Shown one piece after another: positions 10,825-22,680 of a stretch of DNA of 64,000 bases. The stretch is from Lepus europaeus (lineage: Eukaryota; Chordata; Mammalia; Lagomorpha; Leporidae): contig NC_084836.1 of NCBI RefSeq assembly GCF_033115175.1, positions 65,701,297 through 65,765,296 on the forward strand. The letters run 5' to 3'. Each line of letters opens with the position of its first letter. The stretch's first letter is position 1. The translations under genes and the position numbers were made by a program. The notes below the pieces were generated by a model. It worked only from the letters and a program-made list of their open reading frames with translations, ran no database searches and was not told the origin of the DNA.

Positions 10825-11716
10825 ATACTACATATGACAACCTGCTGATAACATCATCCCGAAGGAGAAAAAGTTGAAAGCTTTTCTTCTAAGATGCTTC
10901 AAGACAGGAATGTTGAGTTTCACCAGACATATTGAACATAGCACTGGAAGTTCCAGCCAGGACAATTAGGCAAGTGAAAGAAACAACTGGTGGAAAGGAG
11001 GAAGTCAAATCCCGTTCCTGTTTGAGATGACATGACCTTATATAGATAAACATTTAAATACTCCACCAAGAAATCCTTAAAACTGATAAATTAATTTTGT
11101 AAAGTTGCAGGATACAAAACTAACACACAAAAATCATTAGTATCCCTATACAATGATAATGAACTAGCTGAAAAAAATCAAAAAAGCAATCCCAAGATAT
11201 AAAAAGCCCAAGACTATATTTAACAAAATAGATGAAAGTTCTCTACAATAAAAATTATAAAACACTGATGTAATTGATAAAGACACATAAAAAGTGAAAG
11301 ATATTCCATGTTTGTGGATTGAAAGAATTAATATTATTAAAATGTCCTTACTATGTGAAGCAATATAAGATTTGTTGCAATTCCTATCAAAATCCCCTGA
11401 TTCTTTGGAGAACTAGAAAAATGTCTAGAGTTAGTATGGAACCACATAAGACCTTGAATAGCCAACTCTCCTGAACAACTAGAAAAAAGCTGGCAGCATT
11501 AGAGCATTTAAAACATGCTATGAAGCTATTCCAACTAAAAGACCATGACAATGACATTAAACCAGACATGTAGATCAAAGGAACAGAACTGAGAAGTCAC
11601 AAGTAAATTCAGGCACTGCACTCAAAAAATTTTCATCAGAGGTGCCTAAAACATGCATCAAGGAAAGGACAGTTTCTTCAATAAATAGTGGTGGGAAAAA
11701 TAATATCCAAAACAGG

Positions 11717-11972
11717 GGCCTCCATTGTGGCATAGCCAGTAAAGCTGCCACCTGCCATGCCAGCATCCCACATGAGCACCCATGTGAGTCCCGGCTGCTC
11801 CAGTTCTGATTCAGCTCCCTGCTCATGCCCTGGGAAAACAGCAGAAGATGGCCCAAGTACTTGGACCCCTGCCACCCATGTGGGAGACCAGGATTCAGGT
11901 CCTGGCTCCTGGCTTTGGCTTGGCCAAGCCCCAGGTATTGCAGCCATCAGGGGAGTGAACAAACAGATGGGA

Positions 11973-12007
<35 letters not shown>

Positions 12008-12050
12008 CTCCCTTTCTGTTATGCTTTTAAATAAACAATTTTCAAAAAAG
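11717..12050 (+). mobile_element. CSINE in old L1
   Basis: Sense copy from ggggcctccattgtggcata to ttttaaataaacaattttc with a (CT)n tract at 11976-12002. L1 ORF2 sequence resumes on the far side. Confidence 0.92.
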
Positions 12051-12168
12051 ACTCAAAACTGTAAAACTACTTTATGGAAACATAGGATAAATGTTTCATG
12101 ATATTGATATGGGCAAAGATTTTTAAGGGTAAGACCTCAACAGCACTTTTGCATCTGCAGTTGACAAG

Positions 12169-13614
<1,446 letters not shown>

Positions 13615-13805
13615 TCTTCCTTAAAAAGCGTGTATGTCAAATGACCAAATAACTTCGTATATTAATCTGATAAGACCAGGATTTTTCTGAAATGGCACAG
13701 GCATGAATTTTTTTTGGGGGGGGGGCAGGGAGATGAACCCCAAACAAAGAAATGAAAACTTCATGAGCCTGTCCAGAAAAGAAATGCACATTGAGGAAGG
13801 TTGTA
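13615..13805 (+). pseudogene. Probable DYNC1LI2 retrocopy 3' UTR
   Basis: Directly continues the retrocopy past its lost stop and contains a G-run at 13720-13729. Assignment as 3' UTR is inferred from position. Sequence at 14172-14528 and 16022-16560 may be further UTR split by later insertions. Confidence 0.45.
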
Positions 13806-13818
13806 CGTCAGCCACTTT

Positions 13819-14158
13819 TTTTTTTTTTTTTTGACAGGCAGAGTGGACAGTGAGAGAGAGACAGAGAGAAAGGTCTTCCTTTTGCCGTTGGTTCACCCTC
13901 CAATGGCCGCCGCGGTAGGTGTGCTGCGGCCGGCGCACCGCGCTGTTCCGATGGCAGGAGCCAGGTGCTTCTCCTGGTCTCCCATGGGGTGCAGGGCCCA
14001 AGGACTTTGAGCCATCCTCCACTGCACTCCCTGGCCACAGCAGAGAGCTGGCCTGGAAGAGGGGCAACCGGGACAGGATCGGTGCCCCGACCGGGACTAG
14101 AACCCGGTGTGCCGGCGCCGCAAGGCGGAGGATTAGCCTAGTGAGCCACGGCGCCGGC
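13819..14158 (-). mobile_element. Young CSINE
   Basis: Antisense full-length copy from the T-run and gacaggcagagtggacagtg to gagccacggcgccggc. Target duplication cgtcagccacttt lies at 13806-13818 and 14159-14171, perfect over 13 bases. Confidence 0.96.
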
Positions 14159-14171
14159 CGTCAGCCACTTT

Positions 14172-14528
14172 ATTAAGGAAAACCCTTAGACTCCTGCGTG
14201 CGTGGCTCTCTTGTGGGCAGTGAGTGCCATTGGGTTTCTTGTGGAGGGTGGGTGGAGTGAGAGAGGGATGGCCCATTTCCTGTGGTGGTAGAGCAGATGA
14301 GCCCAGGCAATCATCTATGCGAGGGTGGGGAGTCTGACCTGTTGTGTCTTAGCAGATTCACTCGCTCTTGGGAGGCAGATCAAGGAGCAGAAAATGAGTA
14401 GTGTTAGCAAATACTGTGTGTTCAGTAGAAGTCAAATAATGATTGTTTAAGGCTCACAATGAGAAGCATTTCCAAACTACACACTAAGCAAATGGCAATT
14501 TGACTTACTCTGGAAGCATCTTTAACTT
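14172..14528. other. Non-repetitive block, possibly retrocopy UTR
   Basis: Moderately G-rich sequence (gtggagggtgggtggagtga) without a coding frame, lying between a SINE and an L1 tail. It may be the displaced 3' UTR of the DYNC1LI2 retrocopy; a comparison with the parent mRNA would decide. Confidence 0.35.
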
Positions 14529-14543
14529 AAGAAAGATGTGTTG

Positions 14544-15466
14544 GCAATTGATCACACTGATAGATCTAAGAGTCAAAGGGATCACACAAACAAGACTAAT
14601 GTCTGCTAATACTAACTGATAAAACCAAAAAGGGAGAGAAGGATCCAACATGGGAAGGGGGAGACACAGCAGACTCATAGAATGACAGATGTCCTAAATA
14701 GCACTCTGAATCAGCCCTTAAGGCATTTGGATCTGGCTGAAGAGCCTATGAGAGTATTTTAGGCATGGAAAGCCAAGACACTCTGGAAAAAAAAGAAGAA
14801 GACCTAAATGAAGGATCTCAGCGAGTGTGATCCCAGTGGAAAGAACGGGGCCATCAAGGTAGGAGGTACCTTTCTCTGAAGGGAGGAGAGAACTTCCACT
14901 TTGACTATGACCCTGTCAGAATAAGATCGAGGTCGGCGAACCCTAAAGGCTTCCATAGCCTCGGCAACTCAAGACTAGAGCCTAGGGAGATTACTGACGC
15001 CATAAACAAGAGTGTTAAATTGTTAAATCAACATCAAGAGTCACCGTGTACTTACGTCCCATGTGGGATCTGTCCTTAATGGGTTGTCCAATGTGAAGTA
15101 ATGATATAGCTAGTACTGAAACAGTATTTTTACACTTTGTGTTTATGTGTGGGTGCAAACTGATGAAATCTTTACTTAGTATATACTGAATCGATCTTCA
15201 GTATATAAAGATAATTGAAAATGAAAAAAAAAAACCTTGGTGTTAAATTGGAAATTACATAGAAAATTAATCATTTTTTTAAAAAAAATATCATGTAGGA
15301 TCTCTGTCATTAATGTGCTGTACACTGTTATTTAATGCTATAACTAGTACTCCAACAGTATTTTTTCACTTTGTGTTGCTATGTGAGGGCAAACTGTTGA
15401 AATGTTTATATATACTAAACTAATTTTCTGAATATAAAGAGAATTGAAAATTAAAAAAAAAAAAGA
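14544..15466 (+). mobile_element. 5'-truncated L1 3' end with duplicated 3' module
   Basis: Shares the 3' UTR of the full-length L1, including both tandem copies of the module (about 15064-15222 and 15293-15445), the first followed by an A-run. It ends with an A tail straight after module 2 and lacks the G-rich purine tract. Target duplication agaaagatgtgttg flanks it at 14530-14543 and 15468-15481. Confidence 0.9.
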
Positions 15467-15481
15467 AAGAAAGATGTGTTG

Positions 15482-15731
15482 AGACCAGTGCTGTGGCATA
15501 GTAGGTAAAGCCATCTCCTGCAGCGTCAACATCCCATTTGGGCACCGATTCTAGTCCCGGCTGCTCCTCTTCCAATCCAGTCTCTGCTATGGCCTGGAAA
15601 GGCAGTAGAAGATATCCCAAGTCCTTGAGCCCCTGCACCCACGTGGGAGACCCAGAGGAGGCTCCTGGCTCCTGGCTTCGGAGGTGCAGCTCCAGCCGTT
15701 GCAGCCATCTGGGGAGTGAACCAGCAGATGG

Positions 15732-15774
<43 letters not shown>

Positions 15775-15804
15775 GCCTTTCAAATACATAAATAAATCCT
15801 TAAG
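15482..15804 (+). mobile_element. CSINE inserted at the same target as the L1 tail
   Basis: Sense copy from gagaccagtgctgtggcata with a (CT)n tract at 15739-15767 and tail caaatacataaataaatcc. The sequence agatgtgtt recurs beyond its expanded tail at 16018-16026, giving three copies of the target in a row. Confidence 0.92.
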
Positions 15805-15840
15805 GAAAAGAAGAAGAAAGAAAGAAAGAAAGAAGAAGGA

Positions 15841-15906
<66 letters not shown>

Positions 15907-15931
15907 AAGAAAGAGAGAAAGAAAGAAAGAG

Positions 15932-16018
<87 letters not shown>

Positions 16019-16021
16019 GAT
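15805..16021 (+). repeat. (GAAA)n microsatellite, about 215 bp
   Basis: Nearly pure GAAA units with a few GA-rich interruptions near 15891-15932. It sits exactly where the SINE tail should be, so it most likely grew from that A-rich tail. The phenylalanine/leucine and lysine/arginine-rich frames here are artefacts of the repeat. Confidence 0.97.
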
Positions 16022-16595
16022 GTGTTAAGCATGGGGGTGCCTGAGTCAGGTGGAGGGGAAGAGGGCAGCAGGCCAGGACGCACATGCTTGGCCCTGGCCC
16101 TGTCCTCACAGGAGGTGCTGCCCTCTGCACATAGGCACTGTGAGGCAGACAGTCACCGCGGGGTGACAAAGTCAGCAAATTAAGAATTAATTTACTTTAA
16201 CTTGTGTTTTCTAAATAGCGCTTGCATTTTTGCATTTTCTTTTCTTTTTTTTTTTTTTTTTTTTTTTTTGACTACCATAGGCTGGCCTGTAATAGGAAAT
16301 GAGTGATCACCCTCTCCTGTCACTGCAGTTTCCTGCTGAGTTTCAGGGAAGGTTTTGCTTGTGACTGCACTCTGGTTAATCGCTTGCACCAGTCCCTGCC
16401 TTACAGTCCATAGGAACCTTCACAGAGTGACGTTTTTCCATAAGGGAAACAGAACTGAGACCTCCTATTCTTCCAACTTGCTCATGTCACCTCCAGTGTT
16501 GCACTTTTAATTCCAAAATCTCCTTATTCAATGCTGAGTTACAGAAAATAAATTGACTTTTGTGGATTAGCTTTGAATGCAGCTACATTTCTACA
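16022..16595. other. Non-repetitive block with a long T-run
   Basis: Contains a T-run at 16247-16269 and, near 16546, an aaaataaa motif. No coding frame was recognised. It may include the tail of the DYNC1LI2 3' UTR, but this is a guess. Confidence 0.4.
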
Positions 16596-16599
16596 GCCA

Positions 16600-17265
16600 A
16601 TTAATAGTCTCAGGGCTTTTTTTGTTGTTGATCCTGTCGGATGTTATACTTGGAAGATCAGGTTATCTGCCAATAAGGGGAGCTCCCTTTCTTTGTTCAC
16701 AATTGGTGCTGCTATTTGCATGAGTTTTTCTAGGGTTTCCATAATACATTATTACTCACTGGGTATCTTAAACAATAGGGATTCTTTTCTTTTTTTTTTC
16801 TTCAAAAAGTTTATTTATTTATTTATTTATTTGCGAGGTAGCACTACAGATAGTGAGAGGAAGAGACAGTGAGAGAGAGAGAGAGGCCATGAGCTTCTTC
16901 CAGGTCTCCCACGAGGGTGCAGGGGCCCAAGGACTTGGGCCATCTTCTACTGCTTTCCCAGGCCATAGCAGAGAGCTGGATCAGAAGTGGAGCATCCAGG
17001 ATTCGAACTGATGCCCATATAGGATGCTAGCACTGCAGGCAGCAGCTTTACCCGCTACGCCACAGCACTGGCCCCTCGCCCCTATCTTCATGTGTAGTCA
17101 CATTCTGAGGCTGGACCTCAGGGCTTCAGTGTACAAATGTTAAGGGATACAGTTTTTTCTAGAACATTTTTACTTCCTTTTCTTCCTTTATTTCAATATC
17201 TAACTCTTCCAGTACAGTATTAAAAAAAAAAAAAGTGTGGTGAGAGATGGAAAGCTATGTTGTCT
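16600..17265 (-). mobile_element. Old L1 fragment interrupted by a SINE
   Basis: Weak antisense similarity to the L1 reverse-transcriptase region: ttatctgccaataaggggag on the left and cttccagtacagtatt ... gtgtggtgagag on the right of a nested SINE. Heavily decayed. Confidence 0.5.
16796..17078 (-). mobile_element. CSINE
   Basis: Antisense copy from tttatttatttatttattt to gccacagcactggcccc, with an internal deletion between the GA tract and the body (the ttggttcac segment is missing). Confidence 0.9.
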
Positions 17266-17296
17266 ATAATATATATACATATATATATATATATTT
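17266..17296. repeat. (TA)n microsatellite
   Basis: Alternating TA with one ATACAT interruption. Confidence 0.85.
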
Positions 17297-17577
17297 GTGA
17301 TTTATCAATTTAAGGAAATTCCTCTATATCTCACTTTTCTGAAAGCCTCATTACAATTTATCTGTTTGTGCCGTCTACAAACACAGACATTCAAGTTCAA
17401 TACTGGGATAAAACATTTCCTTTTGTACACTTGTCTCTCACCAATCAGTTATTTTGTTCTTTGTATTTTTGCAAACCTGTCTTTGTTCATTAACATTAAG
17501 ACACCAATAATAACATGAACCCCTGCAGCAATTTTCCTGACTCCAATCTCACCCTCTTTAAATTCATCTTCCCCAGA

Positions 17578-17860
17578 GCCAGTGACAGCATCCCATATGG
17601 GCCCCGGTTTGTGTCCTGGATACTGCTCTTCCAATCCAGCTCTCTGCTATGGCCTAGGAAAGCAGTGGAAAATGGCCAAAGTGTTTGGGCCCCATGAGAG
17701 ACCTGGAAGAAGCTCCTGACTCCTGGCTTTAGATCAGCTCATCTCCAGCCATTGTGGCCATTTGGGGAATGAACCAACGGATGGAAGATCTTTCTGCCTC
17801 TCCCTCTCTCTGTCTGCAACTCCACCTCTCAAATAAATAGATATAATCTTTAAAAAAAAG
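17578..17860 (+). mobile_element. CSINE, 5'-truncated
   Basis: The sense copy begins within the A/B-box region (agccagtgacagcatcccat) and keeps the body and a tail of caaataaatagatataatc type. Confidence 0.88.
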
Positions 17861-18338
17861 TCATTTTCCATGTAGCCCAAAAAGAATTTCCCATATTACC
17901 AATCACCTACTCTCTGGCAATTCACATTCTGATCTCTATGAATATCTTTGGCACACTCTCTCTGGATTTTAATTGTCTTCCCAAGGATTCATCTCTCACT
18001 AAATTGAAAACTCCCTAAGAATGAGATTGTTTATGTCAGGCTACCACGAGACCAGAACAGATATCTATACTATCAAGTTAATCGAATAAATAAATGGATT
18101 CAGAGGTACAGATGGGTGAATTTTGTATCACACTCTATTTTGATGACAATCTTGCTACCATACATTTGTTAAATATTCTTCAACATTTACCACAAGAAAA
18201 AATTACCACGTTCTAATCTAAGGGATTAAGTACTCAAAAATGTTTATAGTTTTAGTTTTTAAATTAGGCTCCAATAAGTAGCAATGCCTAGAACACTCCA
18301 CAATGCCTGGAATGACAAAATGGACATCGTTTCTTCAT
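17861..18338. other. No gene identified
   Basis: AT-rich spacer without recognisable coding or repeat content. Confidence 0.45.
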
Positions 18339-18637
18339 AAGATTTTTTTTTTGAAAGTCCGAGTTACAGAGAGAGGGGTGTGGTGGGGGAGATAACTTCT
18401 ATCCTCTAGTTTAATCCCTAGATGGCTGCAATAGCCAGTGCTGAGCCAGGCTCTTTATCTGGATCTCCCACGTGGGTGACAGTAGCCCAAGCTCTTGAGC
18501 TATCCTCTGCTGCTTTTCCCAAGCCAGTAACAGAGAGCTGGATTGGAAGTGGAGCAGCCAGGACTTGAACCGGCACCCAGTGGGGTGCCAGCATTGCAGG
18601 CAGCAGCTTAACCCGCTATGCCACAATGCTGGCCCCT
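18339..18637 (-). mobile_element. CSINE
   Basis: Antisense copy from gattttttttttgaaagtcc to gccacaatgctggcccc with part of the body deleted. Confidence 0.9.
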
Positions 18638-18749
18638 GTTTCTTCTTTTTATTAATTCATGAAATGATCAGGATGAGAACTTAGTAACCATTTAAGATGT
18701 TAATGAGACTAATGATAAAATTGGCAAACACTTTTTCCTTAAAATATCA

Positions 18750-19038
18750 TCTGGGGACAGGCATTTGGTTCATTGATTAAATCAATACTTGGGAAGCCTG
18801 AATCCCATGTCTGAGTCCCTGGTTTGAGTCTCAACTCCATTGCTTCCAAGCCAGCTTCCTGCTAATGCACACCATGGGAGTCACTGGATGATGGCTCAAG
18901 TTCTTGAATGTCTACCACTCTGTGGGAGACCCAGATTAAGTTCCAGGCTACCGACTTCAGAATAGACCAGTCCTGACTGTTCCAGACATTTGGGGAGTGA
19001 ATTGGTAGGCAGATGATTTCTCTCTTTCAAATAATTTT
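18750..19038 (+). mobile_element. Old C-type SINE
   Basis: Sense copy, strongly diverged: ggacaggcatttggttcatt at the start, gtgggagacccagattaagt in the body, and a short CT run and A-rich end near 19020-19038. Confidence 0.8.
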
Positions 19039-19129
19039 TTAAAATTAATTAATTAAATTCTATGACTATAGTAATCAAGGCTTTAGTCAATTGTTGATGA
19101 TTGTGTGTAGATGCGAGGGATAATCAGAA

Positions 19130-20398
19130 AGACAATCACTAGAAAATATAACTTAAGCATTATAATAAAATTTGAAAATATTGTTCAATGATATGCCATA
19201 CAAATAAATTCTGTGAAATAAAGTATCATCGAGAGCAATGAGGAAGGTTCATCACGAAAAATGCTTTCTTCATGTCCAAGACTTTCGAGATTAATGGTAT
19301 TGCAGAGGACATTCAAAGTAATATATGGAAATGTTCTAACACATGGAAAAGCTGTTAATCATATTTTTCCAATATTCAGGAGAGTAACTTCAATTAATGG
19401 CCACGAGAGATATGAAGCAAACAGCCACAGAACATTTGGTAGGAGAGAAATAATAATCAGAGAAGAGCACTTTTCTTCTCTACAAGTCTTCTTAGAGCCT
19501 CTTTGACATCCTTGTTCCTCAGAGAGTAAATCAAGGGATTCAGCATCGGCGTGACAAGGGAGTAGCACAAGGAGGCAAATTTACTGAGCTCGGGGAACCT
19601 GTCCGGCGTGAGATACATGAAGAAGACAGCGCCGTAGAGCACCCCCACGACGCCCAGGTGGGAGCTGCAGGTGGAGAAGGCTTTCCTGCGCCCCTCCGCC
19701 GAGGGAATCCTGAGCACCGTGGACACGATGTACACGTAGGAGACGAGAATGACTATGATGGTGGGCAAGATGATGACGCCGGATAAGGAAAAGGACACCA
19801 TTTTCTGAACAAAGAGGCCCGAGCAGGACAGCCGCTGAAGCGGGCGAGTGTCACAGTAGAAGTGGTCAACAGCCCGTGAGGCACAGAAGGGTACGCTGAA
19901 CGTCATGCTGGTCTGGAGAACCGAGGCCACGCAGCCACAGAGGTAGGACGCGGCCACCAGCTGAGCGCAGAGCCGCGGGGACATCTGGGCGGAGTAGAGC
20001 AGGGGGCTGCAGATGGCGGCGAAGCGGTCGTAGGCCATGGCCGCCAGGAGGAAGCCTTCCGTGACGATGAAGAGGGCGAAGAGGAAGAGCTGCGCCACGC
20101 AGCCCGCGAAGGAGATGGACTTGCTCTCCGACCAGAAGTTGGCCATGGCCTTGGGGGCGATGACCGAGGAATAGAAGAGGTCGACGAAGGAGAGGTTGCC
20201 CAGGAAGAAGTACATGGGCGTGTTGAGCCGGGGGTCGGTGGCGATGACAGCCAGCATGCCCAGGTTCCCCAGGAGGATGGCGGTGTAGACGAGCAGGAAG
20301 AGCAGGAAGAGGAGCACGTGGAGCTCCGGGCGGACCCTGAAGCCCACAAGGATGAAGTCGCTGGTTTCTGAGTGGTTGTTTGCTCCCCTGTCACCCAT
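19130..20398. repeat. Right arm of inverted OR9K2 duplication
   Basis: 19372-20086 is the near-identical partner of 1-715, and 19130-19371 is the diverged part. The partner of 20087-20398 and beyond lies off the left edge of the window, so the upstream end of the near-identical tract is not visible. Confidence 0.9.
19457..20398 (-). CDS. OR9K2: OR9K2-like odorant receptor, complete copy B
   Basis: Complete single-exon odorant receptor of 313 residues. The start is ATG at 20398; an in-frame GTG nine bases upstream is not a plausible start, and the third OR9K gene begins at the same place (MGDKG). It has an N-glycosylation site NHS at residues 8-10, TDPRLNTPMYFF before helix 2, Cys100 at helix 3, MAYDRF at 121-126, the EC2 cysteine cluster around 172-192, KAFSTCSSHL at about 239-248 and PMLNPLIYSLRN near 284-295. 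All are family-typical, and the length is normal. The human protein is recalled as closely similar, hence the symbol. The coding DNA is unusually GC-rich at third positions in the first two thirds. A pyrimidine tract and AG (junction near 20411) upstream of the ATG could be the acceptor of a non-coding 5' exon. Nothing suggests loss of function. Confidence 0.95.
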   Translation of the reverse strand: MGDRGANNHSETSDFILVGFRVRPELHVLLFLLFLLVYTAILLGNLGMLAVIATDPRLNTPMYFFLGNLSFVDLFYSSVIAPKAMANFWSESKSISFAGCVAQLFLFALFIVTEGFLLAAMAYDRFAAICSPLLYSAQMSPRLCAQLVAASYLCGCVASVLQTSMTFSVPFCASRAVDHFYCDTRPLQRLSCSGLFVQKMVSFSLSGVIILPTIIVILVSYVYIVSTVLRIPSAEGRRKAFSTCSSHLGVVGVLYGAVFFMYLTPDRFPELSKFASLCYSLVTPMLNPLIYSLRNKDVKEALRRLVEKKSALL

Positions 20399-20469
20399 GG
20401 CGGACACCTGCTGAGACGCACAGGGAAAATAAACAGATGAACTCTTGGCTTTGTTCCTAGCATTACAAA

Positions 20470-21399
20470 TAACCTCTGACAGTATCCATTACTTCTAGCC
20501 TCATGGAAATGCTATGACTTAAATCAAAGCTAATCAATTGATCCAAACATTTGCTATTTCTTAATTCCTACAAAATTAAGTCTTTTGTCTGTACCTGTAA
20601 TGCAATGCCTATCTACTAAAATGACTTTCACATTTGCAAATATCACTTCTCTATATATTTCCCTTCATAGTTCACATCGTATTTCAATATAAGGAAGCAG
20701 TGACTGTAAGGGAGCATAAAGTTGAAGAAATTGTATGCAGAAAGTCACTTAGGTTGCCTGATCTTACAGATATTGTAGATATCAGTGGTGATGTTGAGAA
20801 CATTGGGGCTTAATGCAGAGGACCAATTGATATAAAGAAATCGACTAATTTTTAAAATCAGTTAAGATGTATAATTACCTCTGGTGACTGATAGACAATT
20901 TTAATTCTGATGGAAGTTATATAACCCTTAAAACAAAAGGTGTACACTCGCCACACACAAAATTATTAGAACTTGTATTCCAAGATCTCTCTAGGATGGA
21001 CCATGAAAGCTTTTTCCTAAAGACAATTTCTCTACATTTCCTGAGCCCATGGGCCCCTGTTCTCTTAAAAAAATCCCTTTACAGTTAATGTAGACAGAAC
21101 AATTTCTTTAGACACAGACACTGAACAAAAGATGCATAAGATATCCTTATTGATTGTACTCCTATTTTCTCTGAGAACAACTTTCCCGGGCATCAGGAAT
21201 TCATTTACTAGACAACTCAAATAGATAGAACTCCTTATATGAGGAATTCCATTCATGGAAATGCCCATTGTGAAAAACCTGTGCAAAGATTTAAAAAATA
21301 TTTGCACCAAAGTAAATTTATCTTTAATTCCATTTTTGCATGAACTGACATATGCCCTTATTAACACTTTCTCTCCACCTTGGGACTATGTATGGTTCT
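20470..21399. other. Upstream flank of OR9K2-like gene
   Basis: AT-rich, with no named repeat and no coding frame beyond about 100 codons. It would hold the promoter or a non-coding 5' exon of the - strand receptor, but no specific site is convincing. Confidence 0.4.
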
Positions 21400-21640
21400 G
21401 TATGGGCAACAAAAATAATGGTAAACATTTATGTGGCATTATTTTATATGCCAGACACATTTCTAAGGGATTGCATGATAGCTAATTTAATCCATACAAT
21501 AATAATATAAGATAGATAGTATTGTTTTCCAAGTTTACAGATGAGAAAGAATTGTGTTGAAGCCCCCAACTATAGTCAGAAGAGGGAATTTAAAGCCAAG
21601 AAGCCTGGCTCTGGAATCTATATTCTTAATCATTCTTTTT
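21400..21640 (-). mobile_element. MIR SINE, nearly full length
   Basis: Antisense MIR order: gccagacacatttctaaggg, atttaatccatacaataat, tttacagatgagaaagaat, then gaagcctggctctggaatct. Ancient mammalian SINE. Confidence 0.8.
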
Positions 21641-21702
21641 AAAAATTAATCTAGTTTAAAATATTTGAAAGGCAGAGAGAGAGAGAGAGAGAGAAATCAT
21701 GT
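21641..21702 (-). mobile_element. CSINE end fragment
   Basis: Only aaaatatttgaaaggcagag and the (GA)n run remain. Confidence 0.65.
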
Positions 21703-21779
21703 GTAATGACTCATCACAACATTATAAACATTCTGTTAAGGAGATCTTCCCGTTCCTTTAACTCACTCCTGCTTGTTTG

Positions 21780-21905
21780 AGGACACTTCAAAAAGTTCAT
21801 AGAAAATGGAGTTGAAGGATACATTTATTTTGGAGCAGAAAAGAAATTCATAATCCACACATAGTTTTTTTAATAGTATGCAGTATTCATGAACTTCATA
21901 CTTCA
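21780..21905. mobile_element. Short MITE with terminal inverted repeats
   Basis: About 125 bp beginning ggacacttcaaaaagttcat and ending catgaacttcatactt. The ends are imperfect inverted repeats and there is no coding capacity. A second copy of the same element lies at 56143-56268 in the opposite orientation. Family name not determined. Confidence 0.65.
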
Positions 21906-22019
21906 GAATTGTTAAAATTTCTTTTCCTCATAATAAATTTCCTAATTCCCCATCTAGATCAAATACCTCTTCTAAAAATAGCAACTACTATCACCATATT
22001 TTAATAGTAATCAATTATT

Positions 22020-22140
22020 TTTCACATGACAATAACTTCCTTAAGATCACACACAACTATGTTCTGTGTCTGGAAAGTGGCCTCTAACAGATATGGACTT
22101 ACTATCTCTAATGATCAGGCAGAATCAGCAAAAAACAAGT
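22020..22140 (+). repeat. Local duplicated block, copy 1
   Basis: Contains caataacttccttaagatca followed by ttctgtgtctggaaagtgg and gcagaatcagcaaaaaac. The same order recurs at 23300-23420 with substitutions and small gaps. Either an old tandem duplication or an unnamed ancient repeat. Confidence 0.55.
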
Positions 22141-22154
22141 AGGCTGTACAATAC

Positions 22155-22310
22155 TGCTGTGGTTAACACTGGTTTTAGGTTGAGACAGACTTAGGTTCTA
22201 GTTCAGCTTCTCTCACTTTCTTAATGGGATCTTGCACAAATTCCTTGTACTCTCTGTATCATTGCATTCTCACATCTAAAGGAAGAATGAGAATTACATA
22301 GCCTTCAAAG
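22155..22310 (+). mobile_element. MIR SINE core
   Basis: Sense MIR: ctggttttaggttgagacag, ggttctagttcagcttctct, ttgcacaaattccttgtact, catctaaaggaagaatgaga. Confidence 0.75.
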
Positions 22311-22316
22311 GTCTTT

Positions 22317-22572
22317 GGGACTGGCATTGCGGTATAGTGGGTAAAGCCGCCACCTACAATAACAGCATCCTATATAGGTTCGATTTCCTGTTGCTCCACA
22401 TCTGATCCAGCTCCCTCTAACAGCCTGGGAAAAGCAGCAGGAGATGATGGCCCAAGTGCTTGGGCCCCTGCACCCACATGGGAGACCCAGAAGAAGCTGC
22501 TGGCTCCTGGCTTTGGATTGACACAGCTCCAGCCATTGCAGCCATTTGGGGAGTAAACCAGCAAATGGAAGA

Positions 22573-22617
<45 letters not shown>

Positions 22618-22679
22618 CACCTTCTTCTTCTCTGTAACTCTGCCTTTCAAGTAAATAAAATAAATCTTTAAAAAAAAGA
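22317..22679 (+). mobile_element. CSINE
   Basis: Sense copy from gggactggcattgcggtata with a long (CT)n tract (22578-22613) and an A-rich tail. Flanking aggtctttg and agatttttg may be the decayed duplication. Confidence 0.92.
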
Positions 22680-22680
22680 T

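Larger units (their letters stand above)
9600..12147 (+). mobile_element. Old L1 ORF2 fragment with nested insertions
   Basis: Sense L1 ORF2 sequence. Examples are caaggatggttcaacataag, gttccagccaggacaattag, ccattcctatcaaaatcccc-like at 11370 and aaaggaacagaactgagaag. Its parts (9600-9976, 10825-11716, 12051-12147) are separated by a younger L1 tail and a SINE. It has no long frame. The DYNC1LI2 retrocopy begins where this L1 stops. Confidence 0.85.

Noticed and set aside
15526-16183. Frames of 132-185 codons made of FLSF or KKER repeats
   Set aside because: These are translations of the (GAAA)n microsatellite and adjacent SINE.
19903-20463. 186-codon serine/proline/arginine-rich frame on the - strand
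   Set aside because: It overlaps the OR9K2-like CDS in another frame. It is a by-product of high GC content and has low complexity.
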